In this document: piece by piece, positions 35,415-43,903 of the stretch
How positions within the stretch are numbered: position 1 is the stretch's first letter
Layout of the letters: every line of letters starts with the position of its first letter
Origin: Arthrobacter sp. MYb229
GTDB lineage: Bacteria > Actinomycetota > Actinomycetes > Actinomycetales > Micrococcaceae
Assembly: GCF_002975405.1 (NCBI RefSeq)
Contig: NZ_PCPS01000008.1
Span: 1 to 64,000, forward strand
DNA: 64,000 nucleotides
Direction of reading: 5' to 3'
The notes under the pieces: model-generated
Told to the model about the DNA's origin: nothing
What the model saw: only the letters and a program-made list of their open reading frames with translations
Databases searched by the model: none
Translations under genes and position numbers: made by a program

Positions 35415-36553
35415 TCGACATGGATGCCGCCTCCACCGCTCCTCCGCGCCAGGAGGTGCTGGACCTGGTCACCCCGCTGCTGACCAGCAACTTCGGCAAT
35501 CCCGCCTCGCTGCACGAGCTGGGGCACCAGGCCAAGCGCGCCAACGACTGGGCTCGCACGCAGGTTGCGGCCGCATTGGGCGTCACCGAGCCGGAAATCT
35601 ACTTCACCTCCGGCGGTACCGAGGCGGATAACACCGCGATCATCGGCGCCGCGCTCGCAGCGGCGCGCGGCAAGGTCGTGGTGACCAGCTCCATCGAGCA
35701 CCCCGCGGTGCTCGAGGCCTGCGCCTATCTGGTGAACTTCCACGGATTTGAGCACCGGATGATTCCGGTGGATGCGTATGGGATGGTGCGCCTCGATGAG
35801 GCGGCGGCGCTGATCGACGAGCAGGTTGCAGTGGTCTCGGTGATGGCGGTGAACAACGAGGTGGGCACGATCCAGCCGATCGCCGAAATCGCCCAGCTGG
35901 CTCGGGCGGCCGGGGCGCTCATGCACACCGACGCGGTGCAGGCCGCCGGCTGGCTGGATTTGGCGCAGCTGGCCGCGCAGGTGGATGCCTTGAGCCTGTC
36001 CGGGCATAAGATCGGAGCGCTCAAGGGCAGCGGAGTGCTGTACTTCTCCAAAGATCACGCGCTGGTGCCGCTGCTGCACGGCGGCGGGCAGCAGGGCGGG
36101 GTGCGTTCGGGCACCGAAAATCCGGCCGCCGCGGTGGGCATCGCCCGCGCCCTGTCGCTCTGCGCCGAACAGCGCCTGGCCGGAGTGGGGGATAGCTATG
36201 GCGACTATCTGATCGAACGCATCAGCAAGGGCCTCAACTCCGAAGAAGAAGGCCTGGTCCAGCTGACCGGGCATCGAGAGCAGCGTGTGGGCGGGATCGT
36301 CTCCTTCGTCTTCCCGCGCACCGCGGGGGAGACCGTGCTGATCGAATTGGAACGCCGCGGGGTGCTCTGCTCCTCGGGTTCGGCCTGCTCGGCCGGAAGC
36401 ACCGACCCCTCGGCGGTATTAACCGCGATGGGCTACGAAGCGGAACTGGCGCACACCGCCGTCCGGCTGTCCTTCACCCGGGGGATCAAGGAAAACGAAA
36501 TCAGCCAGGTAGCCAGCGCCGTGGTGGCCACGGTCAAGGCGCTGGTTGGCTAA
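35411..36553 (+). CDS. NadS-type cysteine desulfurase
   Basis: A 380-residue NifS-family PLP enzyme. The Schiff-base Lys is K200 (SLSGHKIGALKG) and the sulfur-carrying Cys is C320 (GVLCSSGSACSAGS). DMDAASTAPPRQEVLDLV and FTSGGTEADNTAI are family blocks. It is fused by ATGA overlap to nadC. NifS-like proteins in nad operons supply sulfur for the NadA iron-sulfur cluster, which fits this place. Start ATG 35411. Confidence 0.92.
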   Translation: MIDMDAASTAPPRQEVLDLVTPLLTSNFGNPASLHELGHQAKRANDWARTQVAAALGVTEPEIYFTSGGTEADNTAIIGAALAAARGKVVVTSSIEHPAVLEACAYLVNFHGFEHRMIPVDAYGMVRLDEAAALIDEQVAVVSVMAVNNEVGTIQPIAEIAQLARAAGALMHTDAVQAAGWLDLAQLAAQVDALSLSGHKIGALKGSGVLYFSKDHALVPLLHGGGQQGGVRSGTENPAAAVGIARALSLCAEQRLAGVGDSYGDYLIERISKGLNSEEEGLVQLTGHREQRVGGIVSFVFPRTAGETVLIELERRGVLCSSGSACSAGSTDPSAVLTAMGYEAELAHTAVRLSFTRGIKENEISQVASAVVATVKALVG

Positions 36554-36583
36554 GTCCCCGAAGCAGGACCGGGACGATATAAC

Positions 36584-36606
36584 AGTTCGCTTGTTGACCG
36601 CGAACT
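36584..36606. terminator. Weak hairpin between convergent genes
   Basis: Inverted repeat AGTTCGC/GCGAACT with a 9-base loop between the nadS stop and the convergent dehydrogenase. No T-run, so a terminator role is uncertain. Confidence 0.3.
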
Positions 36607-36663
36607 CAGGGCAACGGCAGCGGCTGCACGGTGCCCGAACTGTGCGGGATTCGTTGGGCGCGA

Positions 36664-37602
36664 CTAGCGCTCGGCGATGAAGCGCTTGGTCACCGCCAGA
36701 TCCCTATCACCCAGCCCGGCGTCGATGACCTCGTCCACCGCCTGCCGCAGGGCAGGCAGCAACACTGCGTGCGTACTGGTAGCCTCGGCGAGCTCCCGCG
36801 CGCAGTCGAGGTCCTTGCGCAGATACTTGATGACCCCGGATGGCGAATCATCCCCGCTTACCAAGCGATCCCTGCGGCTGTCCAGCAACCGCGAAGAAGC
36901 GTAGCCGCCACCTAGCAATTCCCACATGGCCGCGAGATCCAGTCCCGAGCGTTCAGCCAAGACGGAGGCCTCTCCCAAAGCGAAGATCGTGGCGCTCACC
37001 ACCAGCTGATTGCATGCCTTGGCCGCCTGGCCCGCACCGAGCTCACCCAGCCGTACGGCAGTGCCGCAAGGTGCCAGCATTTGGGCGGCCCGGTGGCAGT
37101 GCTCCTCGACGCCGCCGAGCATGATCGACAACGTCCCTGCCTTCGCCCCGTCCTCTCCACCCGAGACCGGCGCGTCAACCAGGACTATGCGCTCGCCGTG
37201 CGTTCGGTGCAGTCGTCCGGCCAAGTTGCGCACTCCCGTAGCCGAGCAGGTGGAGCCAATGGCCAGCAACAAGGCCGGCGCCGCAGCGGTACGGCGCTCC
37301 AGGCCCGCCAACAGTCCGTCAACCGCGTCCAGGCATTCGATGATCTGTGGCAGATCGGGGAGCATCAGCAGGATTTCATCGCAGGAAGCTGCCAGATCCG
37401 CAGGGGTTTCGCACCAATGGATACTCCCCGAAACCTGCGAACCTTCCGAATCGAGGTCGGATAGAACTTGCCTCGCCGGACGGCTTGAGGTGACATATGC
37501 GTCCCCATGCCCGGCCGCAAGCAGGCGGGCCATGGGCCAGCCCATGGCCCCCAGCCCGATAACTCCCACGCGGTTTGGCCGTTCTTCGGTCACAGCATTC
37601 AT
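36664..37602 (-). CDS. 3-hydroxyisobutyrate dehydrogenase family oxidoreductase
   Basis: A 312-residue beta-hydroxyacid dehydrogenase. VGVIGLGAMGWPMARLLAAG is the NAD(P)-binding loop, VDAPVSGGEDGAKAGTLSIM is the substrate-site block, and the catalytic Lys lies in GAGQAAKACNQLV. Members reduce tartronate semialdehyde or oxidise 3-hydroxyisobutyrate, threonate and similar acids; the sugar-acid genes nearby favour a sugar-acid substrate. ATG at 37602. Divergent from a 2-hydroxyacid dehydrogenase. Confidence 0.88.
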   Translation of the reverse strand: MNAVTEERPNRVGVIGLGAMGWPMARLLAAGHGDAYVTSSRPARQVLSDLDSEGSQVSGSIHWCETPADLAASCDEILLMLPDLPQIIECLDAVDGLLAGLERRTAAAPALLLAIGSTCSATGVRNLAGRLHRTHGERIVLVDAPVSGGEDGAKAGTLSIMLGGVEEHCHRAAQMLAPCGTAVRLGELGAGQAAKACNQLVVSATIFALGEASVLAERSGLDLAAMWELLGGGYASSRLLDSRRDRLVSGDDSPSGVIKYLRKDLDCARELAEATSTHAVLLPALRQAVDEVIDAGLGDRDLAVTKRFIAER

Positions 37603-37660
37603 GGGCTAATCCTCTGTCTTTAGGCGCCGCAGCTAACTCTCGACACACGTGGTCAATATG

Positions 37661-37681
37661 TAGAACTCTGTTCAATATACT
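37661..37681 (+). promoter_or_regulatory. Promoter/operator of the hydroxyacid dehydrogenase-IclR operon
   Basis: A good -10 TATACT at 37676-37681 is preceded by an inverted repeat GAACTCTGTTC (37663-37673) and the motif GTTCAAT that recurs before the MHS transporter at 39721. This is a likely IclR site. Confidence 0.5.
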
Positions 37682-37726
37682 GTCTAAGCGGTTATGCTGT
37701 CATCTAAACGGAAGGATGAAGGAACC

Positions 37727-38788
37727 ATGAATCCAATGAAACAGAAGCTACGGGTGGGCATCGCCGTAGATTTGCCGGACGCAGACCTCGAATTGATCAG
37801 CGAAATTGAGCCCCGGCTCGACCTGATCCATGAACCTGGGCTCTATCGTCCGCATCGCTGGAACGGCGACTGGGAAGGCGACCCGGATTTCACCCGGACA
37901 CCAGCGCAGAACGAGCGCTACACCCGTATGCTGAACTCGGTGGACGCGCTGTTCGGAATCCCCGATGTCAACCCGGCCCTGCTGGGCGAGACGGTGCGCG
38001 CCAATGGGGATCTGCGCTGGGTGCACACCACGGCCGCCGGGGGAGGCGCGCAGGTCAAGGCCGCCGGGCTGACTGCCGCAGAGCTGGAGCGCGTAGCCTT
38101 CACCACGAGCGCCGGGGTGCATGGATCTACTTTGGCCGAGTTCGCGCTCTTCGGGGTGCTGGCCGGGGCCAAGAACCTGCGCAAGCTTCAGGCAGACCAG
38201 GCGCAAAAGCTGTGGCCGGCCGAACGCTGGCGAATGCGCCACCTGGACGAGATGACTGTTCTGGTGGTGGGCCTCGGCGGCATCGGTGCCGCGGTGGCCG
38301 AGCGCTTTAAGGCCTGCGGCTCCACCATCTGGGGAACCTCGCGCAGCGGGAAGGCGGTGCCCGGGGTGGACCGGCTGATCGATCCGTCCCAGCTGGCGCA
38401 GGCCGCGGGCAAGGTGGATGCCATTGTGGCCACCCTGCCGGGGACCGCAAGCACCGAGGGACTACTTGGCTCCGAGGTCTTTGCCGCGGTGCGGCAGGGA
38501 ACAATTCTGGTGAACGTGGGACGGGGCACCGTGGTGGACGAAGCGGCCCTGATCCCCGCTTTGGACGACGGGCGGATCGGCTTCGCCGCGTTGGACGTGG
38601 TGGCCCACGAACCGCTGGTGGCCACCAGTGCACTCTGGGATCATCCCAGCGTGCTCATTAGCCCGCATACGGCTGCGCTCAGCGATCAGGAGACTAGTCG
38701 GATCGCCCGCCTGTTCGCGCAAAACGCGACGTGCCTGCTGGACGGAAAGCTGTTGCGCAACCGGGTGGATACCGTAGAGTTCTACTGA
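37727..38788 (+). CDS. D-2-hydroxyacid dehydrogenase family protein
   Basis: A 353-residue NAD(P)-dependent dehydrogenase. VVGLGGIGAAVAERFKACG is the nucleotide loop, NVGRGTVVDEAALIPALDDGRIGFAALDV and the SPHTAA block carry the Arg/Glu/His of the family. The N-terminal substrate domain has an insertion (LYRPHRWNGDWEGDPDF) not usual in glycerate dehydrogenases. ATG 37727 has GAAGGA upstream. Its TGA overlaps the IclR gene start (TGATG). Probably reduces a keto-sugar acid; substrate unknown. Confidence 0.87.
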   Translation: MNPMKQKLRVGIAVDLPDADLELISEIEPRLDLIHEPGLYRPHRWNGDWEGDPDFTRTPAQNERYTRMLNSVDALFGIPDVNPALLGETVRANGDLRWVHTTAAGGGAQVKAAGLTAAELERVAFTTSAGVHGSTLAEFALFGVLAGAKNLRKLQADQAQKLWPAERWRMRHLDEMTVLVVGLGGIGAAVAERFKACGSTIWGTSRSGKAVPGVDRLIDPSQLAQAAGKVDAIVATLPGTASTEGLLGSEVFAAVRQGTILVNVGRGTVVDEAALIPALDDGRIGFAALDVVAHEPLVATSALWDHPSVLISPHTAALSDQETSRIARLFAQNATCLLDGKLLRNRVDTVEFY

Positions 38789-39606
38789 TGACAAGCGTAA
38801 ATGAGGCGGAGAGCGAAGCAGCTGAACGTGCCACGCGTGACCCCGCGCCCGCGGTCAGCCGTGCACTGGGCATTCTGGGACTTCTGGCCGAGTCTGATGG
38901 GCGGGCGTTGTCGCTGAGCGAATTGGCCCGCACTCTGGGCATCGCCAAATCGTCCTGCGCCAATCTCTGCCAGGCCCTGGAAGATGGCGATATGATCCGG
39001 CGCACCAGCGAGGGCTTCGGGCTGGGCCGCCGCACCGCAGAACTCGGCGGCGCCTATTCGCTGCAATTCAACCAGGTGCGTGAATTCTTCGGCCTGATCT
39101 CCTCCTCGCCAACCTTGCGCGGCGAGGTAGTGCAGATCGCCATGCTGGACGGCGCCGATGCGCTGTACCTCGCCCGCCATGAGGGTCGCGCCCCCTACCG
39201 GTTCGGCACGCCGCTCGGATCGCGCCTGCCTGCCGTATTCAGCGCCGCTGGCAACGCCCTGCTGCTTTCGCTAGATGCCCTGGAGCTGGAGCAGCTGCTC
39301 GCACCAGTCTTGCCGCTGCGCAGCGGGGTAGACGGATTGGAATTGAACCTCGACGAGCTGCAGGGTCGACTGGAGGTGGCTCGCCAGCGCGGCTACGCCG
39401 TGGACGAGGGGCATTCCACCGTTGGCGTGCTCGGAGTTGCCGTGCCGCTGCCGGCTTGGTCGCCCGGGGATCCGCCGCTGGCCCTAGGGGCTGCGATACC
39501 ATCCGACCAAGCTGATCAGGTGCGCATCGCCGCCATTGGAACCGCGCTTCGCGAGGTCGCCGCGCGGCTGGAGAACCCTTGGCGAGCACGCACCGCACGC
39601 GACTGA
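38788..39606 (+). CDS. IclR-family transcriptional regulator
   Basis: A 272-residue IclR protein. The N-terminal winged helix (AVSRALGILGLLAESDGRAL, LSELARTLGIAKSSCANLCQAL) is followed by the GAF-like effector domain (GEVVQIAMLDGADALYLARHEG, RLPAVFSAAGNALL, YAVDEGHSTVGVLGVAVPL). ATG 38788 overlaps the preceding stop. It probably controls both its own operon and the MHS-SDR-dehydrogenase operon, whose promoter shares a motif. Confidence 0.9.
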   Translation: MTSVNEAESEAAERATRDPAPAVSRALGILGLLAESDGRALSLSELARTLGIAKSSCANLCQALEDGDMIRRTSEGFGLGRRTAELGGAYSLQFNQVREFFGLISSSPTLRGEVVQIAMLDGADALYLARHEGRAPYRFGTPLGSRLPAVFSAAGNALLLSLDALELEQLLAPVLPLRSGVDGLELNLDELQGRLEVARQRGYAVDEGHSTVGVLGVAVPLPAWSPGDPPLALGAAIPSDQADQVRIAAIGTALREVAARLENPWRARTARD

Positions 39607-39639
39607 GCTAACTACGCGGGAATGTCCGCATTGCCGTCA

Positions 39640-39688
39640 AAGAGCAACCCTGTTGCCCCTTTTAGGGGCGGCGGGGTTGCTCTTTTTT
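39640..39688 (+). terminator. Rho-independent terminator after iclR
   Basis: Long hairpin with arms AAGAGCAACCC and GGGTTGCTCTT, inner CCCCT/AGGGG stem, followed by TTTTTT. It ends the dehydrogenase-iclR operon. Confidence 0.9.
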
Positions 39689-39716
39689 GACCGTTCGGCG
39701 GCTCGGATCGCAAAAA

Positions 39717-39759
39717 CGTCGTTCAATGGGTTGTACGACGTTCGCTATGCTGATATCTT
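39717..39759 (+). promoter_or_regulatory. Promoter and operator of the sugar-acid operon
   Basis: -35 TTGTAC (39731-39736), 17-bp spacer, extended -10 TGA-TATCTT (39752-39759). Inverted repeat CGTCGT...ACGACG spans 39717-39740 over the -35, and AAAACGTCGTTCAAT resembles the site at 37661-37676. Confidence 0.6.
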
Positions 39760-39807
39760 CGATGCACAGGAAGAAGTGATGCGACTCACTCGTCGAAGGA
39801 GACCTCC

Positions 39808-41286
39808 ATGAACACCACACCAGCCACACCCACCGGGTCGGACGGACCCGCCGCGGATCCGAACTACGCCAAGAACCTGCAGCGGGCCACGCTCGCAGCC
39901 AGCATCGGCAGCGCCCTGGAGTATTTCGACTTCGCGCTCTACGGACTGGCCACCGCACTGATCTTCAACGTGCTGTTCTTCCCGCAGGCAGATCCCGCCA
40001 TGGCCACGGTGGCGGCCTTCGCGACCTTCGGCGTCGGATTTGTCGCCCGCCCCTTCGGCGGCCTGTTCTTCGGAATGCTCGGCGATCGTCTGGGGCGCAA
40101 GCTCGTGCTGATCATTACGATCATGCTCATGGGCGGGGCCTCCACGCTGATCGGCGTGCTGCCCACCTACGAAACTGCCGGGATGTGGGCGCCGGCCCTG
40201 CTGGTGCTGCTGCGCCTGCTCCAGGGCTTCGGAGCCGGCGCCGAACAGGCCGGAGCTACCGTATTGATGGCCGAATATGCTCCGCCGGCGCGCCGAGGAT
40301 TCTTCTCCGCGCTGCCATTCATCGGAATCCAGGCCGGTACCCTGCTGGCCGCGGTGGTCTTCTCGCTGCTGACCATGCTGCCCGAGGAAGCCCTGATGAC
40401 TTGGGGTTGGCGTGTGCCTTTCCTCGCGTCCTTTGCCTTGATCATCCTGGCGGTACTCATCCGCGCCAAGCTCGAGGAGACGCCGACCTTCGTGGAGATG
40501 GAGAAGCGGGACCAGGTTTCCGAGCACCCGCTGCGGGAACTATTCCGCAACGGGCTGCCCGGCGTGCTGGTGGGCATCGGCCTGCGCATGGGGGAGAACG
40601 GCGGATCCTACATGTTCCAGGGGCTAGCGCTGAGCTTCTTCGTCACCGTTGTCGGACCGGAAGCCGACAAGGGCTTGCTGACCTGGGGCGTGACCATCGG
40701 TTCGCTAATCGGAGTGTTCACCGTTCCCTTCGCCGGGGCCCTTTCGGACCGCTATGGGCGGCGGATCATCTACCGTTTCGGTGCCGTCTTCATGCTGGCC
40801 TATTCCATCCCGGCCTGGTGGGCCCTGACGCTGGGCAACCATGCACTGGCCATCGCCGTGATCGCAGTGGGTATCGGGGTGGCCGTGTGCACCATGCTCG
40901 GCCCGCAGTGCGCCATGCTGCCCGAACTCTTCGGCAGCCGCCACCGCTACCTGGGTGTGGCCATGGCCCGCGAGCTTTCCGCGGTGCTGGCCGGCGGCCT
41001 GGCCGGTGTGCTCGGCGCGTACCTGATCGCCATCACCGACGCGAACTGGCTGGTGCTTGGCCTCTACATGGCTGCACTGGCCGCAATCACCGTTGCCTCC
41101 ACCTTCCTGGTACCCGAAACCCTGCGCCGGGACCTGACCCGCACCGATGACGCGGTCAAGATTTCCTCGGTGGAAGCCGGAGACGACGTCTGGCTGGCCG
41201 GGAGCCAAGGTGCGGGAGCCTCTGTGGTCACCGCGCACACCTCCTTCACCGCAGAACGCACGGTCTCCGCGGGAGAGAAGCATTGA
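39808..41286 (+). CDS. MHS-type major facilitator, likely sugar-acid transporter
   Basis: A 492-residue, 12-span metabolite:H+ symporter. LAASIGSALEYFDFALYGLA, RPFGGLFFGMLGDRLGRK and LRLLQGFGAGAEQAGATVLM are group signatures; GALSDRYGRRIIYRF is the second-half MFS loop. A ~70-residue hydrophilic C-terminus follows the last span. TTGA overlap with the next gene. In an operon with two sugar-acid dehydrogenases, so it likely imports that acid (for example L-idonate or a ketogluconate); this is inference. Confidence 0.88.
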   Translation: MNTTPATPTGSDGPAADPNYAKNLQRATLAASIGSALEYFDFALYGLATALIFNVLFFPQADPAMATVAAFATFGVGFVARPFGGLFFGMLGDRLGRKLVLIITIMLMGGASTLIGVLPTYETAGMWAPALLVLLRLLQGFGAGAEQAGATVLMAEYAPPARRGFFSALPFIGIQAGTLLAAVVFSLLTMLPEEALMTWGWRVPFLASFALIILAVLIRAKLEETPTFVEMEKRDQVSEHPLRELFRNGLPGVLVGIGLRMGENGGSYMFQGLALSFFVTVVGPEADKGLLTWGVTIGSLIGVFTVPFAGALSDRYGRRIIYRFGAVFMLAYSIPAWWALTLGNHALAIAVIAVGIGVAVCTMLGPQCAMLPELFGSRHRYLGVAMARELSAVLAGGLAGVLGAYLIAITDANWLVLGLYMAALAAITVASTFLVPETLRRDLTRTDDAVKISSVEAGDDVWLAGSQGAGASVVTAHTSFTAERTVSAGEKH

Positions 41287-42062
41287 GCCCGGCGGCGGAG
41301 CACGGCTTCGACCTGGGCGGAAAGCTCGCCCTGGTGACCGGAAGCTCGCGCGGCATCGGCCGTGCGCTGGCCGCAGGGCTTTCCGCGGCCGGAGCCACCG
41401 TGATCGTGCACGGGCGGAACGAGGGTGCGGTACGGGCCACCGCCACGCAGATCGCCGCCGGAACCGGGCGGCCGGTGCACACCACGGTCTTCGACGTCAC
41501 CGACGAGGCTGCGGTGGAAACCGCGCTGGCTGCGCTGGCGGCCGAGCATGGAGTGCTGGACATCCTGGTCAACAACGCCGGCATGCAGCTGCGCGCACCA
41601 ATCACCGAATTCTCGCTCAAGGATTGGCACACCCTGATCGAGACGAACCTGACCAGTGCCTTCCTCATGTCCCGCGCGGTGGCATCCTCGATGGCCAAGC
41701 GCGGGAGCGGACGCATCATCAACATCGGTTCGGTCCAATCCCAGCTGGCCCGTCCCGGAATCACGCCCTATGCGGCAACTAAGGGCGGGATTGTGATGCT
41801 CACCCGCGGGTTGTGCGCCGAACTGGCCCCGCACGGCATCACCGCCAACGCCCTGGCTCCGGGCTATTTCAGCACCGAGCTGACCGCCGGCCTGGTGGCG
41901 GACGCGGAATTCTCCGCCTGGGTGGCCCAGCGCACCCCGGCCGGACGCTGGGGGCAGATCCAGGAGCTGGTCGGGCCGCTGGTCTTCCTGGCTTCGGACG
42001 CGGCCACCTTTGTCAACGGCCAGGTGCTCTACGTCGATGGCGGGATGACTTCCGTTGTCTAG
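41283..42062 (+). CDS. Short-chain dehydrogenase, gluconate 5-dehydrogenase-like
   Basis: A 259-residue classical SDR. LVTGSSRGIGRALAAGLSAAGA is the cofactor loop, LVNNAGMQLRAP follows, and the catalytic residues are Ser in NIGSVQSQLARPG, Tyr in PYAATKGG and the Lys three residues later. The sequence style (FDLGGKLALVTGSSRGIG; NALAPGYFSTELT; PAGRWGQIQELVGPLVFLAS) is that of gluconate 5-dehydrogenases. TTG start overlaps the transporter stop (TTGA); its end overlaps the next gene by 8 bp. Confidence 0.87.
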   Translation: MSPAAEHGFDLGGKLALVTGSSRGIGRALAAGLSAAGATVIVHGRNEGAVRATATQIAAGTGRPVHTTVFDVTDEAAVETALAALAAEHGVLDILVNNAGMQLRAPITEFSLKDWHTLIETNLTSAFLMSRAVASSMAKRGSGRIINIGSVQSQLARPGITPYAATKGGIVMLTRGLCAELAPHGITANALAPGYFSTELTAGLVADAEFSAWVAQRTPAGRWGQIQELVGPLVFLASDAATFVNGQVLYVDGGMTSVV

Positions 42063-43098
42063 TCCCGAAAACCTGGCGGTGGTAGCGCACGCTGCAGATG
42101 ATGTGCGCCTGGAAATCCTTCCAGAGCCGGTTCCGGCAGCAGATGAAGCGGTAGTGGAGATCGCCTACGGCGGGATCTGCGGCTCGGATCTGCATTACTG
42201 GAAGCACGGTGCGGCAGGCGCCTCGATCCTGCGCGAGCCGATGGTGCTGGGCCACGAGGTGGTGGGCACGGTGCATGCCGCCGCTGCCGATGGCTCCTCG
42301 CCTCCGGCAGGCACGAACGTGGCAGTGCACCCGGGCACCGCCCATGCCGACGGAGAGACCCGCTGGCCACAGGACAAGCCGCATCTGGCGCCCGGTGCCA
42401 CCTACCTGGGCTCGGCGGCCCGCCTGCCGCATACCCAGGGCGCCTTCGCCCGGCGGGTGGCTCTGCCCTCGCGGATGCTGCGGGTGCTGCCAGCAGGTCT
42501 GGAACTGCGCACTGCGGCTCTGGCCGAGCCTGCCTCGGTGGCCTGGCATGCGGTGCAGCGCGCGGGCTCGGTGGATGGCCGGAGCGTAGCGGTCATTGGC
42601 GGCGGGCCAATCGGCCTGCTCTGCGTGGCCGCGGCCAAGGCCCTGGGCGCGTCGCGGATTGTGCTCAGCGATTTGGCGCAGGCCCCGCGGGATCGCGCGG
42701 AGCAGCTTGGCGCCGACGAAACCATTGACGCGACGGACGCGCAGCAGATCGCGGCGCTTGGCGCCGACGTGGTCATCGAGGCCTCCGGTTCGGTGCCTGG
42801 GTTGGCCGCGGCCATCAGCGCGGCACTGCGCGGCGGCACGGTCATCATGGTGGGCCTGCAACACCAGGGCGAGGTCGCGGTGCCCATGGCGCATGCCATC
42901 GCACGCGAGCTGGATCTGCGTGGAGCCTTCCGCTTCAATGACGAGATGGACCGAGTGCTGGCGGCGCTGGCAGATGGCTCGCTAGACGTGGATGGGATCG
43001 TGACTCACACCTTCGCGGCCCGGGACCTCCATGGTGCGCTGAAGACGGCGCTGAACAGTGAGGAATCGGGAAAGGTGCTGCTGGACTTCCGCGGCTGA
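42055..43098 (+). CDS. Zinc-type alcohol dehydrogenase, L-idonate 5-dehydrogenase-like
   Basis: A 347-residue medium-chain dehydrogenase. GGICGSDLHYWKHGAAGASI and VLGHEVVGTV hold the catalytic zinc ligands (Cys, His, Glu), and VIGGGPIGLLCVAAAKALGA binds NAD(P). The HYWKHG-x-GAS form is typical of L-idonate 5-dehydrogenase. The usual four-cysteine structural zinc loop is reduced (VHPGTAHADGETR). TTG 42055 within the SDR end. With the SDR it would convert idonate to 5-ketogluconate and then gluconate. Confidence 0.85.
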   Translation: MSSPENLAVVAHAADDVRLEILPEPVPAADEAVVEIAYGGICGSDLHYWKHGAAGASILREPMVLGHEVVGTVHAAAADGSSPPAGTNVAVHPGTAHADGETRWPQDKPHLAPGATYLGSAARLPHTQGAFARRVALPSRMLRVLPAGLELRTAALAEPASVAWHAVQRAGSVDGRSVAVIGGGPIGLLCVAAAKALGASRIVLSDLAQAPRDRAEQLGADETIDATDAQQIAALGADVVIEASGSVPGLAAAISAALRGGTVIMVGLQHQGEVAVPMAHAIARELDLRGAFRFNDEMDRVLAALADGSLDVDGIVTHTFAARDLHGALKTALNSEESGKVLLDFRG

Positions 43099-43120
43099 AC
43101 GGCGAATGTTGCTGGCTCCC

Positions 43121-43170
43121 AAGTGGTGGTGACCCCACGGCAAACGCCGCGAGGACACCACCACTTTTAT
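43121..43170 (+). terminator. Rho-independent terminator after the sugar-acid operon
   Basis: 11-bp perfect stem AAGTGGTGGTG/CACCACCACTT with an inner GGC/GCC pair, followed by a TTTT-ATATA tail. Confidence 0.75.
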
Positions 43171-43357
43171 ATACTGCCGCCGGTAGGCCCCACGGTCCCA
43201 GAGGAACAAACGGAGTTGGCCGAAAATCTCATGGTGACGATGCACTGCCTGCGCGGGGCTTTCGTGACCCGCTGAATGGCCCCCTGATGCTTGCCTTCGT
43301 ACCGAAATGCGGGGCATGGGACTGGAAGCGGAAGCTCCGCTATGTTTCCATGACTTC

Positions 43358-43861
43358 ATGAGGATCGTGCTGGTCGAGGGGGAAAGCGACGCGGTGGCGG
43401 TGCGGACGCTGGCCGCAAGGCTGCAGATGCCCGTCCCGCGGGTGCTGCCGGTGGGCGGATCCAAGGGCGCCCGCCGTGCCGCCCAGCAACTGGCAGGCGC
43501 GCAGTTGTTCGGCTTGGTGGACGCCGCCGAGCGGCGCGACTTCGAACGCGTACTGGCAACGGTGTTCGTCTGCGACCCCGATCTGGAAGACGAATTCATC
43601 CGGGCGCTCGGACCGCTGGGCGTCGAATCGGTGATCGCCGGGCAGGGAGAGCTGGGGTCCTTCCGCCGCTTGCAGGCCCAGCCCTACCAGCGGAACCAGC
43701 CCGTGGAACGGCAGCTGGCCAGATTCTTCGGCGGGCGCAGCGGCAACAAGGTGCGCTACGCGCGGCTGCTGGCGCAGGCGGTGCCGCTGGAGGACATCCC
43801 GGCTGCGCTCGCGGCCTTGCTTGAGTGTCTTGGCTGCTCGCATGCTCCGGAGGAAGCCTGA
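43358..43861 (+). CDS. Stand-alone TOPRIM protein (OLD-endonuclease-like)
   Basis: A 167-residue protein made of one TOPRIM fold. MRIVLVEGESDAVAVRTLA gives the catalytic Glu; LFGLVDAAERRDFERVL and VFVCDPDLEDEFIRALG give the acidic metal-binding residues in the pattern of OLD-family nucleases and topoisomerases. It lacks the ABC-type ATPase part of OLD proteins. ATG 43358 is chosen; a longer frame from 43307 adds a non-conserved stretch. Alone on its strand and convergent with the peptidase gene. Nuclease activity is inferred. Confidence 0.8.
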   Translation: MRIVLVEGESDAVAVRTLAARLQMPVPRVLPVGGSKGARRAAQQLAGAQLFGLVDAAERRDFERVLATVFVCDPDLEDEFIRALGPLGVESVIAGQGELGSFRRLQAQPYQRNQPVERQLARFFGGRSGNKVRYARLLAQAVPLEDIPAALAALLECLGCSHAPEEA

Positions 43862-43903
43862 GCACTCGAGTACGCCGCAGATCCACCTTGGAGACTGTGG
43901 ATA

